A stretch of 64,000 nt of DNA from Verticillium longisporum (lineage: Eukaryota; Ascomycota; Sordariomycetes; Glomerellales; Plectosphaerellaceae). The notes below the pieces were generated by a model. That model did no database searches. It was not told the origin of the DNA and worked only from the letters and a program-made list of their open reading frames with translations. The position numbers and the translations under genes are program-made. The stretch lies in contig JAETXT010000011.1 in the NCBI GenBank assembly GCA_019188255.1, positions 3,162,001 through 3,226,000 on the forward strand, given 5' to 3'. Each line of letters opens with the position of its first letter. The stretch's first letter is position 1. Below are positions 44,328 through 56,622 of this stretch, one piece after another.

Positions 44328-45346
44328 ACGCTATAGCATACACGACATTTACTTTCACCACTTTCGTTGATACCATTTTCCACTCGCGCGAGTCGCGAGG
44401 ACGCAGACTACGTTTCTCACACACGAGCATGTACATCCGAAGAACAACAATTTTACGCATGAAACCGGGAAAGGACTAGGTGGTCCAGGATCGGTCGGAG
44501 TTTCCCGGGTTATGCATCCATTAATTTCTTGGTTTATTTTTGGGAACGAGGAACATGGGCGGATGATGATGCAATTTATAAAAAGGAAGGAGGCGGTAGT
44601 CCAACTGTACAGATATGCCCCCCTCGCCTCGGCAAGGATGCGGAGGCCGAAGCCAATCGCTCGGCTCCAGACGACGATGATTTGAAGACGCAGAGATACC
44701 AAATTAGCAGCACTGGCTGAATTTCGATGATGATATTCCAAGTCTGTTCGCACGCAGATTTCACTGAATCATGGTGCGATTCCCGTGATGGAGCCTTGGT
44801 GCTGTTACAAGCGATGCAACACAAAACAGAAGATCAAACAAGTTGAAAAAAAAAAGCCCAGAGGCCATCTGCTTTTGACACAATAGAACCGCTAAGCTAG
44901 AGTCATCATCCTGTCAACTTGCTGCACATCTGTCCACCCGTCTGCTCGCCTGACCATTCATTATTCCGTTGTGGAAATTTCCCTGTCGGCAGACGTGACG
45001 ACTGTCTCGAAGAGCCGGGAAGGAGGGGGAAAAAAGTGACGCACGGAACCAGAGACCGTCGACGTTTGGAAATTACTCCGCCATGCCGAAGCATGAGCCT
45101 CATCACGCACGTATTCCATCGTTTCCCTCCCCCTTTCTCTCCGTCTCTGTCTCTCTGTCTTCCCAGCACACATCAAGGAGAGAGGGTCAAAGCAGGGACC
45201 GATAAAAAAAGAAGAAGAAAAAAAGAAAAAAAAGCACTACACCACGACCCGCACCATGGCACTCCCCCCCGTTGCCCGAGTGTTCGGGAGAAACGGGGGT
45301 AGAGACCCGTACCCGTCTCGTATCATCTGCTACAGCTTCCCGCGTC
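44328..45346. other. Convergent 3' region of the hypothetical and CaM-kinase genes
   Basis: About 1 kb with no gene. A purine-rich tract of A runs with AAG (45206-45236) lies on the kinase 3' side. It likely contains both 3' untranslated regions. Confidence 0.5.
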
Positions 45347-46847
45347 CTAACCGTGGAAGCTGCGCCTCTTGTGTTCCTTCTCTGCCTCCTCTTTAACCGT
45401 GAGGGTCTCCTGCTGCTGCTTCATCTCGCGCACCTTGGCGAAAACGACCTCGCGGAAGATGGCTCCCTTGACGGCTTTGGAGAGCGCCTTCTTGTCTTGC
45501 GACAATGTTGTGTGCTTGGCAAAGTCCTCGTCGCGGAAGTCCGTGTCGTCGGGGTCGTCTTCCTGCAGCTTGAGCGACTCGATGCGGTTGGCGAGCTTGA
45601 CCATCTCGATGCCACGGCGCAGCCTGGCCTTGGCCATATAAGCCTTGATCTCGGGCAGCAGGTTGTGGTCGGTGGCGCTGTCGCCGCTGAGCCAGGCGTG
45701 GCTGAGGGCCTCCTCGCTCGTCCAGCGCTTCTCGGGCTCGGGCTGCAAAAGGTGGAGGATAAAGTCCTTGGCGTCCTGGCTGACATCCTTCCAGTAGCGC
45801 TCGTGGAAGACGACCTGGGCGGAGCTGCACTCGTCGATGAGGTCCTGGAGGTTCTCCGAACGGAACGGCGAGTATCCGCAGAGAAGGGTGTATGTAATGA
45901 CGCCCATGGACCACATGTCGACCGGCTTGCCGTGGCCACGCTTGAGCATGACTTCTGGGGCAGCGTATCCGAACGAACCCGCCATGGTCGTCAAGACCTC
46001 GTCCTTGCGATCCAGCATCTTGGCAATGCCAAAGTCGGCTAGAACAATCTCCGAGTCACTGTCGCGGCTGCGATAGAGAAGATTCTCGGGCTTGAGGTCT
46101 GTAAGGGGTTGTCAGTTGGTTTGAGCGACATTTGGACAACACCTTGGATCTCCATACCTCGGTGGACGACACTGTTGATGTGAAGGTAGTTGACGGCGTC
46201 CAAGACCTGCTTGATGGTCTGTGATGCGTCCTTCTCCGTGAACTTTCCCTGTTCGCAGATTCGGTCGAAAAGCTCGCCACCGGTAGCCAGCTCGGTGATG
46301 ATATAGTACTTGTCCTATATGGGGCGTCAGATATGTTGCGCATCGACCCGCTGTCGGGAATCAAAAAGCAGTCGACTCACGCGAGACTCGAACCAGTCGA
46401 CAAACTTGACAATGTGAGGGTGCTTGAGGCGTTGCAGCATTTCCAGCTCGTCGTAGACCATCCGCTCGTTGCCCTTGACATTCTTCTTGAGGATGATCTT
46501 GACGGCGACCTTGCCCGTCGGGCCGTCAGCCTCGCGGACGATACCATAGGTACCCGCGCCCAGGGTTCGACCGAAACGGTATTTGGCCCTAGACATAGCG
46601 CATTCGTTAGGACTGAGTCGTCGCAACGATGGCGGGGGAGGGTGTCGCACTTCTTGTCGTAGCTTTCGGGCTGGCCCTGGAGGCGGCTGAGCATGTTGGA
46701 AACTGCGGGGTGAGGTTATCGCGGTTAGCTTGTGCGACATGACTGAGCCACGCCGAGGGAGGAAGTCGGAGGAGCAGAGACGCTCGGCAAAGATGCGAGC
46801 AGCGCAACAGCCATTGCACGGGAGGGAGGAAGCGGCTTACAACTCAT
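45347..46847 (-). CDS. cmk1: Calcium/calmodulin-dependent protein kinase (CMK1 type)
   Basis: Five exons: 46841-46847, 46651-46702, 46381-46588, 46158-46314 and 45347-46098. They give 391 residues starting [20 protein letters not shown]. The kinase domain runs from about 23 to 285: Gly-rich loop [34 protein letters not shown] (formed across intron 4), [15 protein letters not shown], and [13 protein letters not shown]. The C-terminal part ([26 protein letters not shown]) carries the autoinhibitory and calmodulin-binding region of CaMK I/IV relatives. The first coding exon is only 7 bases (ATG AGT T), inferred because it joins in frame to the conserved N-terminal block and has GTAAGC...CGCAG borders. 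A later ATG in exon 2 (MLSRLQGQ) would give a five-residue shorter product. Confidence 0.9.
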
Positions 46848-48502
46848 GATTGACTTGGCGGGAGAGGTGTTCGTGATGCGTCGAGGCGCAACAAGTTGGC
46901 AGGAGGGGGAGGAGGGGTTAGGAGCTCAAGACGAGCAAAAGAGTGCGATATGTTCAACACCACGTGCTGTATAGACACAATAAGAACGTGCTGCAAAAAG
47001 AAAAACCGATGACAGCCAGGTCGGAGCTCGGGCAGGAAGGATAATTGGGGGCTGAAGGAACGCACGAGTTGTTGGACAGCCTGGTTGAGTGGGATCTTCG
47101 AAGCTGACGATGTGGGGTAATTGTTGTCCCAGTGGCCAGATGCCGGGAAGTGATCAGAGACGAATGTGGATACGCGTACGAACGGCGTGAATCTGGACTC
47201 GATAAGCGCAAGGCGAAGCCTGGCGAACAGACGCAGAGACGAAGCAGGGTCTCGCTTCTTCTTAAACAGAGTTCAAGGTCAGCGATGTACATGTAAGGTA
47301 TGGACAGTCAGCCGACGGTAAAGAGAGCCTTGCCGCCAAATGCTCGTGACGAAGGTGCACTGGGGAGTGAGCAGAGAACGAACCCCAAGGCTCGACCCTC
47401 AGCCGCAGAAACGAGGGGCAGAAGCCACTTCGAGACGACGGCAGGATTGGAGGAGGAGCGACCGGTCATCACCGTAGTGGGGTTGCGTCGGGGGTGACGA
47501 CGCTTGTGAGAGGTTGACGGAAGGCCCCCGAGCGCGGGCGGGGTTGGTCAGTGGCCTTGGGGCGTAGGCGTCAGGGTGCCGTGGTGGCGGAGGATTGCCG
47601 TCCTGCCGCTAACGGCCTGGGGCCTTCAGGGCGGGAAGCATGCTGCTGGGGGGGCCTCCATAAGGCTGGATCAGAGGCGGATCAGGACGCATCTCACTAC
47701 GAGGGAGGCCTACGGGCAAATCTGTCCACCTGCGGGATGGAACATCGTCATCGCAGCGGCATGTGGTCGGGTGGGTTCCCACATGCCGCTGACGAAGACC
47801 GCTGGATCTGATGAAACTCAGTCAACTTATGATGTTTACGAATGCCTACTTTAGAAGGACTTGCATCGCTATAAGATTCGCAGCCAAGTAACGAGTACGT
47901 GAAAATTACCTAGATGGGCCCTTGCAAATGGATTGGAGAGAGGTGATTTGCGTCGCGGCTGAAAAAGACAAGCCGCAAACGACCATAGCACTCGACTTTA
48001 CACGCCGTCAACTTTACCTCTGAGAGTCATGTGGGATTTTTTTTCCATCCAAGAATAGCATTAGGACACAAAATGCACTGGGTACGCACTTACACTCTGT
48101 CTTATTGATCAACATTAGCCGCACCGGCAGCCAAAGCGCATGGTCAGAAAACACATCTGAATCCTTGACTGCACTTTCCGGTAGGTATCTACCTAAGGTA
48201 GGTAGGTGGGTAGGGTGATCTGAGGAGTGCCTTTCAAAAAAGCCTGCCCACCAGCCTGCGCATCGTTGGGGATCCTATCTGAACCAAGCGTCACTTCGGT
48301 CCTAGGGCCACCCCGACAGTAGCGACCTTGTCCAGTCATAGGCACCTAAGGCCCACTAGGCATTCATCCCACTCAACCCCTCCATCGCTTCCCTGTCCCA
48401 TCTGAAATGCATTCACTGCGACTCGAGCCGCCGCCCTCCGACTTCTCTCACGCAAAAATACTTCCTCACCCAGACACACCAGCCATTCGGTAGGCTTTCA
48501 TC
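46848..48502. other. Divergent region between CaM-kinase and E2 genes
   Basis: 1.65 kb without a supported gene. It includes the promoter of each gene. A dense cluster of ACCTACCT/AGGTAGGT elements lies at 48180-48215 (GGTAGGTATCTACCTAAGG...), partly self-complementary. An A/T-richer block occurs at 47820-48130. Confidence 0.5.
48181..48218. repeat. AGGTAGGT/ACCTA repeat cluster with local palindrome
   Basis: Several copies of TAGGTAGG in direct order and one inverted copy (TACCTA) lie within 38 bases. Similar short elements occur at about 1835 and 22180-22200. Confidence 0.75.
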
Positions 48503-49101
48503 ATGGCGGTGAGCTTTGCCTCGAAGAGGCTTGCCAAAGAGCTCAATAAGGTTCATTCCGCCCGCCCATCAGTATCTTGCGCACGTCTTCTAACCCTCTC
48601 TTGCTGTGCAGCTGAACAATGGTCTGCCGCCTGGGATCGAGCTGATCTCTGCGGACAATTTTGAGGAGTGGTTCATGGACATAAGAGTACTGGACGACAA
48701 TCCGATATACCGCGACCAGATCTACAGACTCAAGTTCAAGTTCTCTCCTCAATACCCAATCGGTGGGCAGCCCCTTCAACCTCGGAAACCCTGGCCAGCT
48801 CCCGTTCCGACCTGATTGCTCATGTCTGGCAGAACCCCCCGAGGTCACATTTTCGAAGACCACCGACCGACCGATCCCCCTGCACCCTCACATCTACTCG
48901 AACGGCATCATCTGCCTGGATCTTCTGGGATCTCAGGGCTGGAGCCCGGTGCAGAACGTCGAGACGATCTGCATGAGCCTGCAGAGCATGCTCACGGGCA
49001 ACTCAAAGGCTGGGCGTCCGCCGGGCGACGAGGACTTTGTACGAAGCAACAGGCAGCGCCCACGAGACATCGACTTTTACTATCACGATAACACAGTGTA
49101 G
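48503..49101 (+). CDS. Ubiquitin-conjugating enzyme E2, UBE2W type
   Basis: Three exons (48503-48550, 48612-48762, 48833-49101) give 155 residues. The N-terminus reads MAVSFASKRLAKELNKLNNG; the UBC fold follows with FKFSPQYPIEPPEVTFS, PLHPHIYSNGIICLDLL (catalytic Cys94), and GWSPVQNVETICMSLQSMLT. The tail KAGRPPGDEDFVRSNRQRP ends YYHDNTV, matching the UBE2W family, which adds ubiquitin to protein N-termini. Two oddities concern intron 1 (48551-48611): its donor is GTTCAT, but it has a CTAAC branch site and GCAG acceptor, and its 61-base length means removal is needed to keep frame. Intron 2 is 48763-48832. It lies head-to-head with the kinase gene. Confidence 0.9.
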
Positions 49102-49798
49102 GTATCGGGGAGCGTCACGAAGTCAAAGGTGATACGGTTAGCCCCGAGTCAGAGCAGCAAACTGTTTCTGATGAGGCGGCGAGTATTTGCATGGAATCAC
49201 CCACATGACGTGGAACCACTCGGTTGACCGCCGATGGCTCTGCGGTGAAAGTTATTACTTAGGAGTTTGGGCTAGCGGGCATTACTTGATTTATTAGCTG
49301 GTACTGCTCCTTTGCGACATGGAAGGCCGGCTATCGTGGAGCACAGCATGCATCAACAGTGACGAGGAATAGGCTACGGACCGTCAACGAACAGCCTTCC
49401 ATCAGGCTCAGCAGGAACAGTCTCTGCGAAAGCTTTGCTTAGCAAGTTCTAGAGTCTCAAATGGAAACCCCAAAAATGATATCACTAGACGTTTTGAATC
49501 AGAAGCTAGTTTGCTGGGGAAGCGCGACAGGCTTTGACTGGTATTCTCGCGGCGAAATGTCCCAAGCCTGGGCGCCAGGGACACATCCGAGATGGATCCC
49601 CCAATTCCCCGCCAGCCGTGCATGCCCCGCTGACGCAGCCGCTTGCCAGTGGTCCTCCCCAGCGCGGACCCAATTTCGTGACAACCACTGGCCGATCGAA
49701 CCGGAAGCTTGGAGAGCTCCGTCGTCACTCCTGCATCTCGTACTTCAAGCTCCCAAGCTCCGATTAGCTACCTCACCACACCTCGTGGGCAGCCCAGC
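49102..49798. other. Intergenic between E2 and VPS33 genes
   Basis: 697 bases with no supported gene. Contains the E2 3' end and the VPS33 promoter. Confidence 0.5.
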
Positions 49799-52004
49799 AT
49801 GGCCCCGAGAGTCAGTTTCGATACCGACCAGATCAGGGACAAAGCCCGAAAAGACCTGCTCAACTTGCTAGAGGGAGTAAGTAAGGCATTCCCATCCTCA
49901 TCAGCATCAATGTCGGGCTAATCGAATGTGCTTGCGACCAGGTCCGCGGCAAGCTCAATCTCGTTCTCGAGCGCAGCCTGGCCGGCCCCATCGGCGCCAT
50001 CGTGAAAGTTGCGACGCTTCAAGAGTACGGAGTCGACAAGTTCTTCTTCCTGGAGAACGACAACGCGGATACCAGCCAGCGCAATGTTGTCTTCATAGCG
50101 AGGGGTGAATGCGCCCGTAGTGCGCCCAAGATAGCAGGTCAGTTCGCTCCAGCCCCATGTCTTTGTATAACCCAGCCTTGGATGATCCCGGCCCGTCCTC
50201 GGTTCCTCAAATAGCGATGTGGCGACAGATTGTTGACGATGACCAGCTCACATCAGACGACTCCAACGCGAAAGCCAGACGGGTCACGACTTTCACATCT
50301 TTTGGGTCCCGCGGCGAACTCTCGTTTCAGACAAGCAGCTCGAAGAGGCTGGTGTCCTGGGAGATGTCAACATATCCGAGTTACCTCTCCACTTCTTCCC
50401 GCTGGAAAGAGATGTTCTCTCACTCGAACTCGATGAATCGTTTACCGACCTCTACCTGAACAAAGACATGACGCCGTCGTTTCTCATGGCGAAAGCGTTG
50501 ATGGAGATCCAACAAAACCATGGACTTTTCCCTCGAATTATCGGCAAGGGCGACAACGCGAAACGAGTGGCTGATCTGCTGGCGCGCATGCGACAGGAAG
50601 TACTGGCTGGCGACGATGCGATTCAAGTCCAACGAGATGGCGGGCTGGCCCCGAGTACGACGATCGAAACTGCCATCATAATTGACCGCGAAGTCGACTT
50701 TGCCACACCACTTCTCACCCAATTGACATACGAGGGCCTCATTGACGAACTATTCGGCATTCAGAACAATCAGGCAGAGGTCGACACGACCGTCGTTGGT
50801 GCACCAGCTCAATCCACCGCAGCCAGTGCGCAGACACGCAAGCGGAAGATACAGCTAGATTCCTCAGACAAACAGTTCGAACAGCTTCGCGATAAGAATT
50901 TTGCCATTGTTGGCAATTTGCTTGGCCAGCAAGCTCGCCGGCTTCAAACCGTGCAGAAGGATTACGAAGGCCGGAACAACCAAAAGTCGATCGCCGAGCT
51001 AAAGGACTTCGTCAACAAATTACCCGCATATCAACAAGAACACCAGAGCCTGCGAATCCACACAGGCCTGGCTGAAGAGATTGTGAAGTACACGAGAACG
51101 GATCAATTCAAGGGCCTCCTAGAAGTCCAGCAAAATCTGGCAGCAGGAGCGGATCCATCCTCGCAATTCGACGCTATCGAGGAGCTGATTGCTCGCGACA
51201 CGCCATTACCGGAAGTCCTTAGATTGCTCTGTATCTACTCTTGCATCTCTGGGGGCGTTAAACCCAAAGAATACGACCAGTTCCGACGACTCATTCTCCA
51301 GGGATACGGGTACCAGCATATCATGACACTCAACAAGCTCGAGAAGCTCCAACTATTCCTCTCACGATCGTCGCCATTGGCTGGGATGATTGGAAGTTCT
51401 GGCGATAAGACAAATTACTCCTATCTTCGGCGACTCCTGCGACTCATTGTCGACGAGGTTCAGGAAGACGACCCGAATGACATTGCCTACGTGTACAGTG
51501 GATACGCGCCGCTCTCCATTCGACTTGTCCAATGCGTGCTGCAGAAGCAGTATCTTCTCACGGTCACCAAAGGCAATGGCTTCACAGGATCCAATAGTGC
51601 GTCGGCAGCCCAAGGTTGGCATGGCTTCGACGAGGCGGTCAAACATGTCCGCGGCCAGACTTTCTACAATGTCCAGAAAGGGGAGGACAAGGCCGTCAAA
51701 GCCCGCGCACTTCTTTCAGGCGGTAACGAGAAGCAAACAGTCTTCATTGTGTTCGTCGGTGGTATCACGTTCACCGAAATCGCTGCATTGAGGTTCATCG
51801 CGAAGCAGGAGGAAGGTAAGTCGAAACCCATACGTTGCTTCAGTTGGACATCCGGACGGTACGCTGACGTATTTGACAACAGCTCGGAGAAACATCGTCA
51901 TCTGTGCCACCTCGATCATTAGCGGGAATAGGATGATGGATGCTGCGATTGAAACACAGTCGTATGCGAAGGATGTCAAACCCATCACCCAAGCGCAATC
52001 ATAG
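49799..52004 (+). CDS. VPS33: VPS33 (Sec1/Munc18 family, HOPS/CORVET subunit)
   Basis: Four exons (49799-49876, 49942-50137, 50247-51815, 51883-52004) give 654 residues. Vps33 is the SM protein of the HOPS and CORVET tethering complexes and chaperones SNAREs at the vacuole and late endosome. The sequence shows SFDTDQIRDKARKDLLNLLE, YGVDKFFFLENDNADTSQRN, FHIFWVPRRTLVSDKQLEEA, LYLNKDMTPSFLMAKAL, the SM core IIIDREVDFATPLLTQLTYE with GLIDELFGI, and FIVFVGGITFTEIAALRFIA. The intron 2 acceptor at 50246 was chosen because it yields AHIRRLQRE in frame; nearer AG sites give stops. The protein ends KDVKPITQAQS. Length is normal for fungal Vps33. Confidence 0.93.
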
Positions 52005-52853
52005 ATGGGTATGTCGTGTCTTCAAAGAACGTTGTGAGGGGGAGATCGTGTATCATCTATTTTCAGCGTCGTTCTCAGCATCTTCAGCGCAAGTCCCATG
52101 AATTGCAAAATAGGCCCTTGTTGGGAGCTCCGAGGTTGGTCGCGCTTCAGCGCTTTGTATGGACCTTATCGAGTCCATGACAGTTGGAAAGAGACTATGC
52201 GGATCATTCAGCTAGAATGCTGCAGTGAATTGCCAACCGGGCATGAACAAGAGGAATGTAAAGGTGCTTAGTCTAATGGAACTTGGGGCGACGTCCCGCT
52301 GAAGACGATCCAGCACGGGTAGTGAAAAATGCACGTGACCCGCTGTTTCGGCTCTACAGCGGAGTCTGGAACCACGCCAGCGGGCTCAACACCATCAGGA
52401 GTGGTCTTACGGGTTTATATCTACATGCATCGACTTGCGAGAAAAGCTGCGGCTCCGAAATATACTATCGAGTGACGAATTCAATACGAGGCATTCGCTC
52501 CCCCACACACTCTCAGCCTCTGAACCGGCTGGTTGGGGCCTCGCCACGCTCTTCAAGCAGCTGCATCCTCGCCTCACCCCGGACTCGGCTCAATTGGTAC
52601 GACAAGGAGAACCTCATATATTGGCTCTCAGGAGTGAGATTTCCCTCTTGCCACGGAACTAATTTGTCTACTCAGAACATCGTATCTAGCATCTGATGCG
52701 CGATGATGATATCGGCCCCGACTGCCCGCCTACTTTCCGCTCTCTGATGGCAGTAAGGTCGAGAACCCCTGCTTTTGCGACATCCAATTTCCAGATACCA
52801 CTCCTATATATCCACCCAAAACCAGCCCAATCGTCCCGCCGGCCGACTATACG
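52005..52853. other. Intergenic between VPS33 and LSD1-type genes
   Basis: 849 bases; no supported gene. Short open frames only. Holds the promoter of the demethylase gene. Confidence 0.5.
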
Positions 52854-55800
52854 ATGAGAACAAGTCCCAGGTCGAGGGATAAGCTGGGAATTGGGTCTGG
52901 GAAGGAACTCTTTACCCCGTCAGGGTTCCTTAACTCACATATGTTGCATTCGTCACCACATTCAAAGACTACCAAGACTTCATTCTCGATATCGCCTTTG
53001 AGAGATCCCACGTCGTCAGCAAGCAGTCAAATCTCGCTCGAAGCCATGTCAGAAATCGCTTCTGAGATCGTCGTCCACGGCGAAGACATGGATGTTGACG
53101 ACTCGATGAATGATACCTCGATGGCCACATCAGCTGCGGCCTCACCAGCAGAGTACGTATTATCTACTAACCTACTCTTCAATCACCTGCTGCCAGCTGC
53201 ATCCACCGGTGTCTGTTGAGATTCATTACTTAACACCTCTAACCTCACCCAGATTCTCAGGCAACGAAGACATGGCAGAACCCTCGCCTCACCGCGACAT
53301 TCTTCAGACAAACCGTAACTCTTTAGAGTCCCCAATGTCACATACGTCGGAACAATCCGAACTGTCCTCTCTGCTGTCATCCGTCTCTAGTAAGGCTACG
53401 ACTCCCGTCGACCTTGACGCAGCTCGGGAGCCCGCTCTCTCATCCGCACGATATTCACAACCTCGCCAGGTGCCGAGACGCACGTACGACATTGAGCCCA
53501 AGTCTTCTGTTCCGGCGGGCCTGGACGACATCACGTACGCTGCTGAATGCATACGCGCCGTCGAGGCTTCGAGACTGGATCCATTCTCATTACACCAAGG
53601 AGAATACCAGCTCCTGCGCCAGCACATTACCCACAACCAAGTGACTACATACCTGAATGTCAGGAACGGCATTGTACGACTATGGTACCACAATCCACGT
53701 GTGCCCGTTACGCGAGAACAAGCAATTGGATGTGCCAGTGTGCGATGGTTCGACGTCGCCAGCGTCTGCTATGATTGGTTAGTGCGCAACGGATTCATCA
53801 ACTTTGGATGTGTCGAGTTCCCGACGGTAGATGAAGAGAAAGAAGGAGAACCACCAACTACGAAGCAAAAAACGATCGTCGTTATCGGAGGCGGCATGTC
53901 CGGCCTGGGCTGCGCGAGGCAGTTGGAGAACTTGGCGAAACAATACAAGGATCAGTTTCGAGAACTGGGCGAATTGCCGCCCAAAGTTGTCGTTCTGGAA
54001 GGACGCACCAGGGTCGGCGGTCGTGTGTATTCACGAGCCTTCACGACAAAGCCTACCTTGTCGGTGCCTGGGTTCCCCGGCGAAAGGTACACCGCTGAGA
54101 TGGGCGGTATGATTATTACAGGCTTCGAGCGCGGCAATCCGATCAATGTCCTCCTGCGCGGCCAATTGGGTCTTCACTATCGAGCGTTGCGACCAGAGAC
54201 AACTATTTACGATTCGAACGGTCGGCCTGTGGACCCATTGAGAGACGATCTGGTTGAGAAACTCTACAACGACTGTCTCGATCGAGTCAGCGAATACAAG
54301 CATCACAACCAGCCCTCCAAACTTATTAGAGGCAATCATGATTATATCGAGCACGGGCGCGACAGCGGAACTGATGGAAGCAAAACAATTGCCGAGTCTG
54401 AAGAAGCAGCAGCAGCGCTGCCCCACGCAGCGCCCGTCTCGCAACAGAACGTTCCGGAACGAGTAAACCGTGTGCCGGTATCTGCAGATAAACTGACTGG
54501 TCGAATCCATACCGAGCCGGGCACTCCAGCTGCCAGCAAAGCCTCAGAGAAGGCGAAAGAGATGGGCTGGACGCTGAAAAACAACATTACACCAGGTGCC
54601 AATATTCATCTCGACGACGCGGCGGCCCGGCCTGATGCCACCCTCGGCTCTGTCCTTGACGAGGCCATCGGGCAGTATCGCAACCTTGTCGACCTAACGG
54701 CTCAAGATCATCGGCTCATCAACTGGCACGTCGCCAACCTAGAGTACAGCAACGCTACGAGCTTGCATAATTTGAGCCTGGGCAATTGGGACATTGATGC
54801 GGGCAATGAATGGGAAGGCAAGCATACCATGGTCGCCGGTGGATACCAGACGGTACCGCGTGGCTTAGCCTTGTGCCCCACGCCACTCGACTTGAAGACC
54901 AATGCTCCGGTTCACAAGATCAAGTACAGCAGCGAAGGCGATTTGAAGCGATCACTTGTCGAATGTGAGGATGGCACCGTCGTTGAAGCCGACTACGTTA
55001 TCTCAACCATACCGCTTGGAGTCTTGAAGCAGGGCAGCGTTGAGTTCGACCCGCCTCTGCCAGGATGGAAGACTGATGTCATTGAGCGCATTGGATTTGG
55101 TGTCCTCAACAAGGTGATCCTTGTGTATGATAAGCCCTTCTGGGATACCGAAAGACACATCTTTGGCGTCTTGCGAGACGCACCGAACCGGCACAGTCTG
55201 GCTCAGAGCGACTACGCCTCACAACGCGGAAGGTTTTTCCAGTGGTTCAACGTTACCCAAACGACCGGTCTACCATGCCTTGTGGCCCTCATGGCAGGCG
55301 TTGCAGGCTTCGACACTGAGCGAGAAAGTAATGAGGATCTCGTCAAGGAAGCCACTGGCATACTACGAGGCGTTTTCGGCCGCAAGGTTCCCTTTCCTGT
55401 CGAGGCGGTCATTACCCGATGGGGCTCCGATAAGTTCAGCAGAGGCAGCTACTCGTCTTCAGGGCCCGGCATGCATCCTCATGATTACGATGTCATGGCC
55501 AAACCTGTTGGCAACCTGTACTTTGCAGGGGAGCACACCATCGGAACGCACCCGGCGACGGTACACGGCGCTTACATGTCTGGACTGCGGGCGGCCTCAG
55601 AAGTCTTTGACGCGATGCTGGGCCCTATCGATATCCCCTCGCCACTCGTTCTTTCAAAGAACAGCGCGGTCCTCAAACGCAAGAGTCCGGTCGAAGTCTA
55701 CGACCCCGAGCGCGCGCGCCGCGACGCTCACGAGGCAGCGGTCTGGGACTACATCATCAGCACCATCGGTGAGCGCCCCATCCCGCCTGGCAAGGTGGCT

Positions 55801-56178
55801 GCCAACGCATATGTTCTCTACAATAAAGCATTCTTCGACGAGGCGCGGAAAAGATGCGAGAAGGAGCGCTCCGGCAAGAAGAAGGTCAGCCCCAACGATG
55901 TCAGAGTCATGACGTCCAAGATGTGGAGGGCAGCCTCGGCCGAGGAGCGGAAGCCGTTTGAGGAGGACGCCGTCAAGGCCAAGGCCGCGCACGCGCTGGC
56001 TGTGCAAGAGTATAACGACGGCTCTGTTCGATGGGACGAGGCCGCCATTAACTTGCGGGCAGAGTACGAGGAAGAGCACGATTTGGCTGGTTCCGCGACG
56101 CTTACCGCCGACGGAAAGCATCGTCGCACGAGTAAGCCTGTGGATTATGCGGAGGACGACGAAAGCGTGTCTGAGTAG
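52854..56178 (+). CDS. LSD1-type histone demethylase: SWIRM, FAD amine oxidase, HMG box
   Basis: Two exons (52854-53152, 53253-56178) give 1,074 residues. Residues 1-200 are Ser/Pro-rich and probably disordered. A SWIRM domain lies at about 200-290 (SRLDPFSLHQGEYQLL to VCYDWLVRNGFINFG). The amine-oxidase domain starts with the FAD motif VVIGGGMSGLGCARQLE at about 308 and VLEGRTRVGGRV. The conserved Lys that helps oxidation is in GFGVLNKVILVYD (about 720), and the FAD-binding end reads LYFAGEHTIGTHPATVHGAY. At the usual Tower position an insert rich in Ala, Glu and Ser (about 455-520) replaces the long coiled coil. The C-terminus has an HMG box (about 942-1025; NAYVLYNKAFF, VMTSKMWRAASAEERKPFEE), as in fission yeast Lsd1/Lsd2. 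It acts on methylated H3 in nuclear chromatin. Confidence 0.93.
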
Positions 56179-56622
56179 AATTTGAGAGGGGTGGCGGGTG
56201 CTGTTTTCAGGCGTAGTGAGTGCCCAAGTGCGCTGCAAATGAGCAGTTGTGGCTCCGGCCGAGCGGCGATACGGTGTTACGGAATTATCGGCACATACCC
56301 TTTTGGCATTTCGCCGCGGCGCGAGGTGGACAGACTCTACGGACCGCAACAGGGCGATTGGTTTCTCGTGTTTTTTCTGGTGACCTGGACCTCACTATAC
56401 AGTAAAGTCCTTACAATACAGACTCGCACATACACAAACATCCATCTCATTCACGCGAAATGTTATATGCGGCGTTTTTTTTCTTCAAACGTGACCGTCT
56501 CATCTCTAGGTCAAGGATTTATTGGGAAGGCTTTGGTACACCGAGGCATGGGTGGCCATCGTTCGAGAGCTTGATACAAAGGGAAGAGGCATGGTATTCT
56601 CCGACGCGATGCATTTCGCAGA
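56179..56622. other. Convergent 3' region of LSD1-type and ATP3 genes
   Basis: 444 bases between converging stops; T run at about 56475. No gene. Confidence 0.5.
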
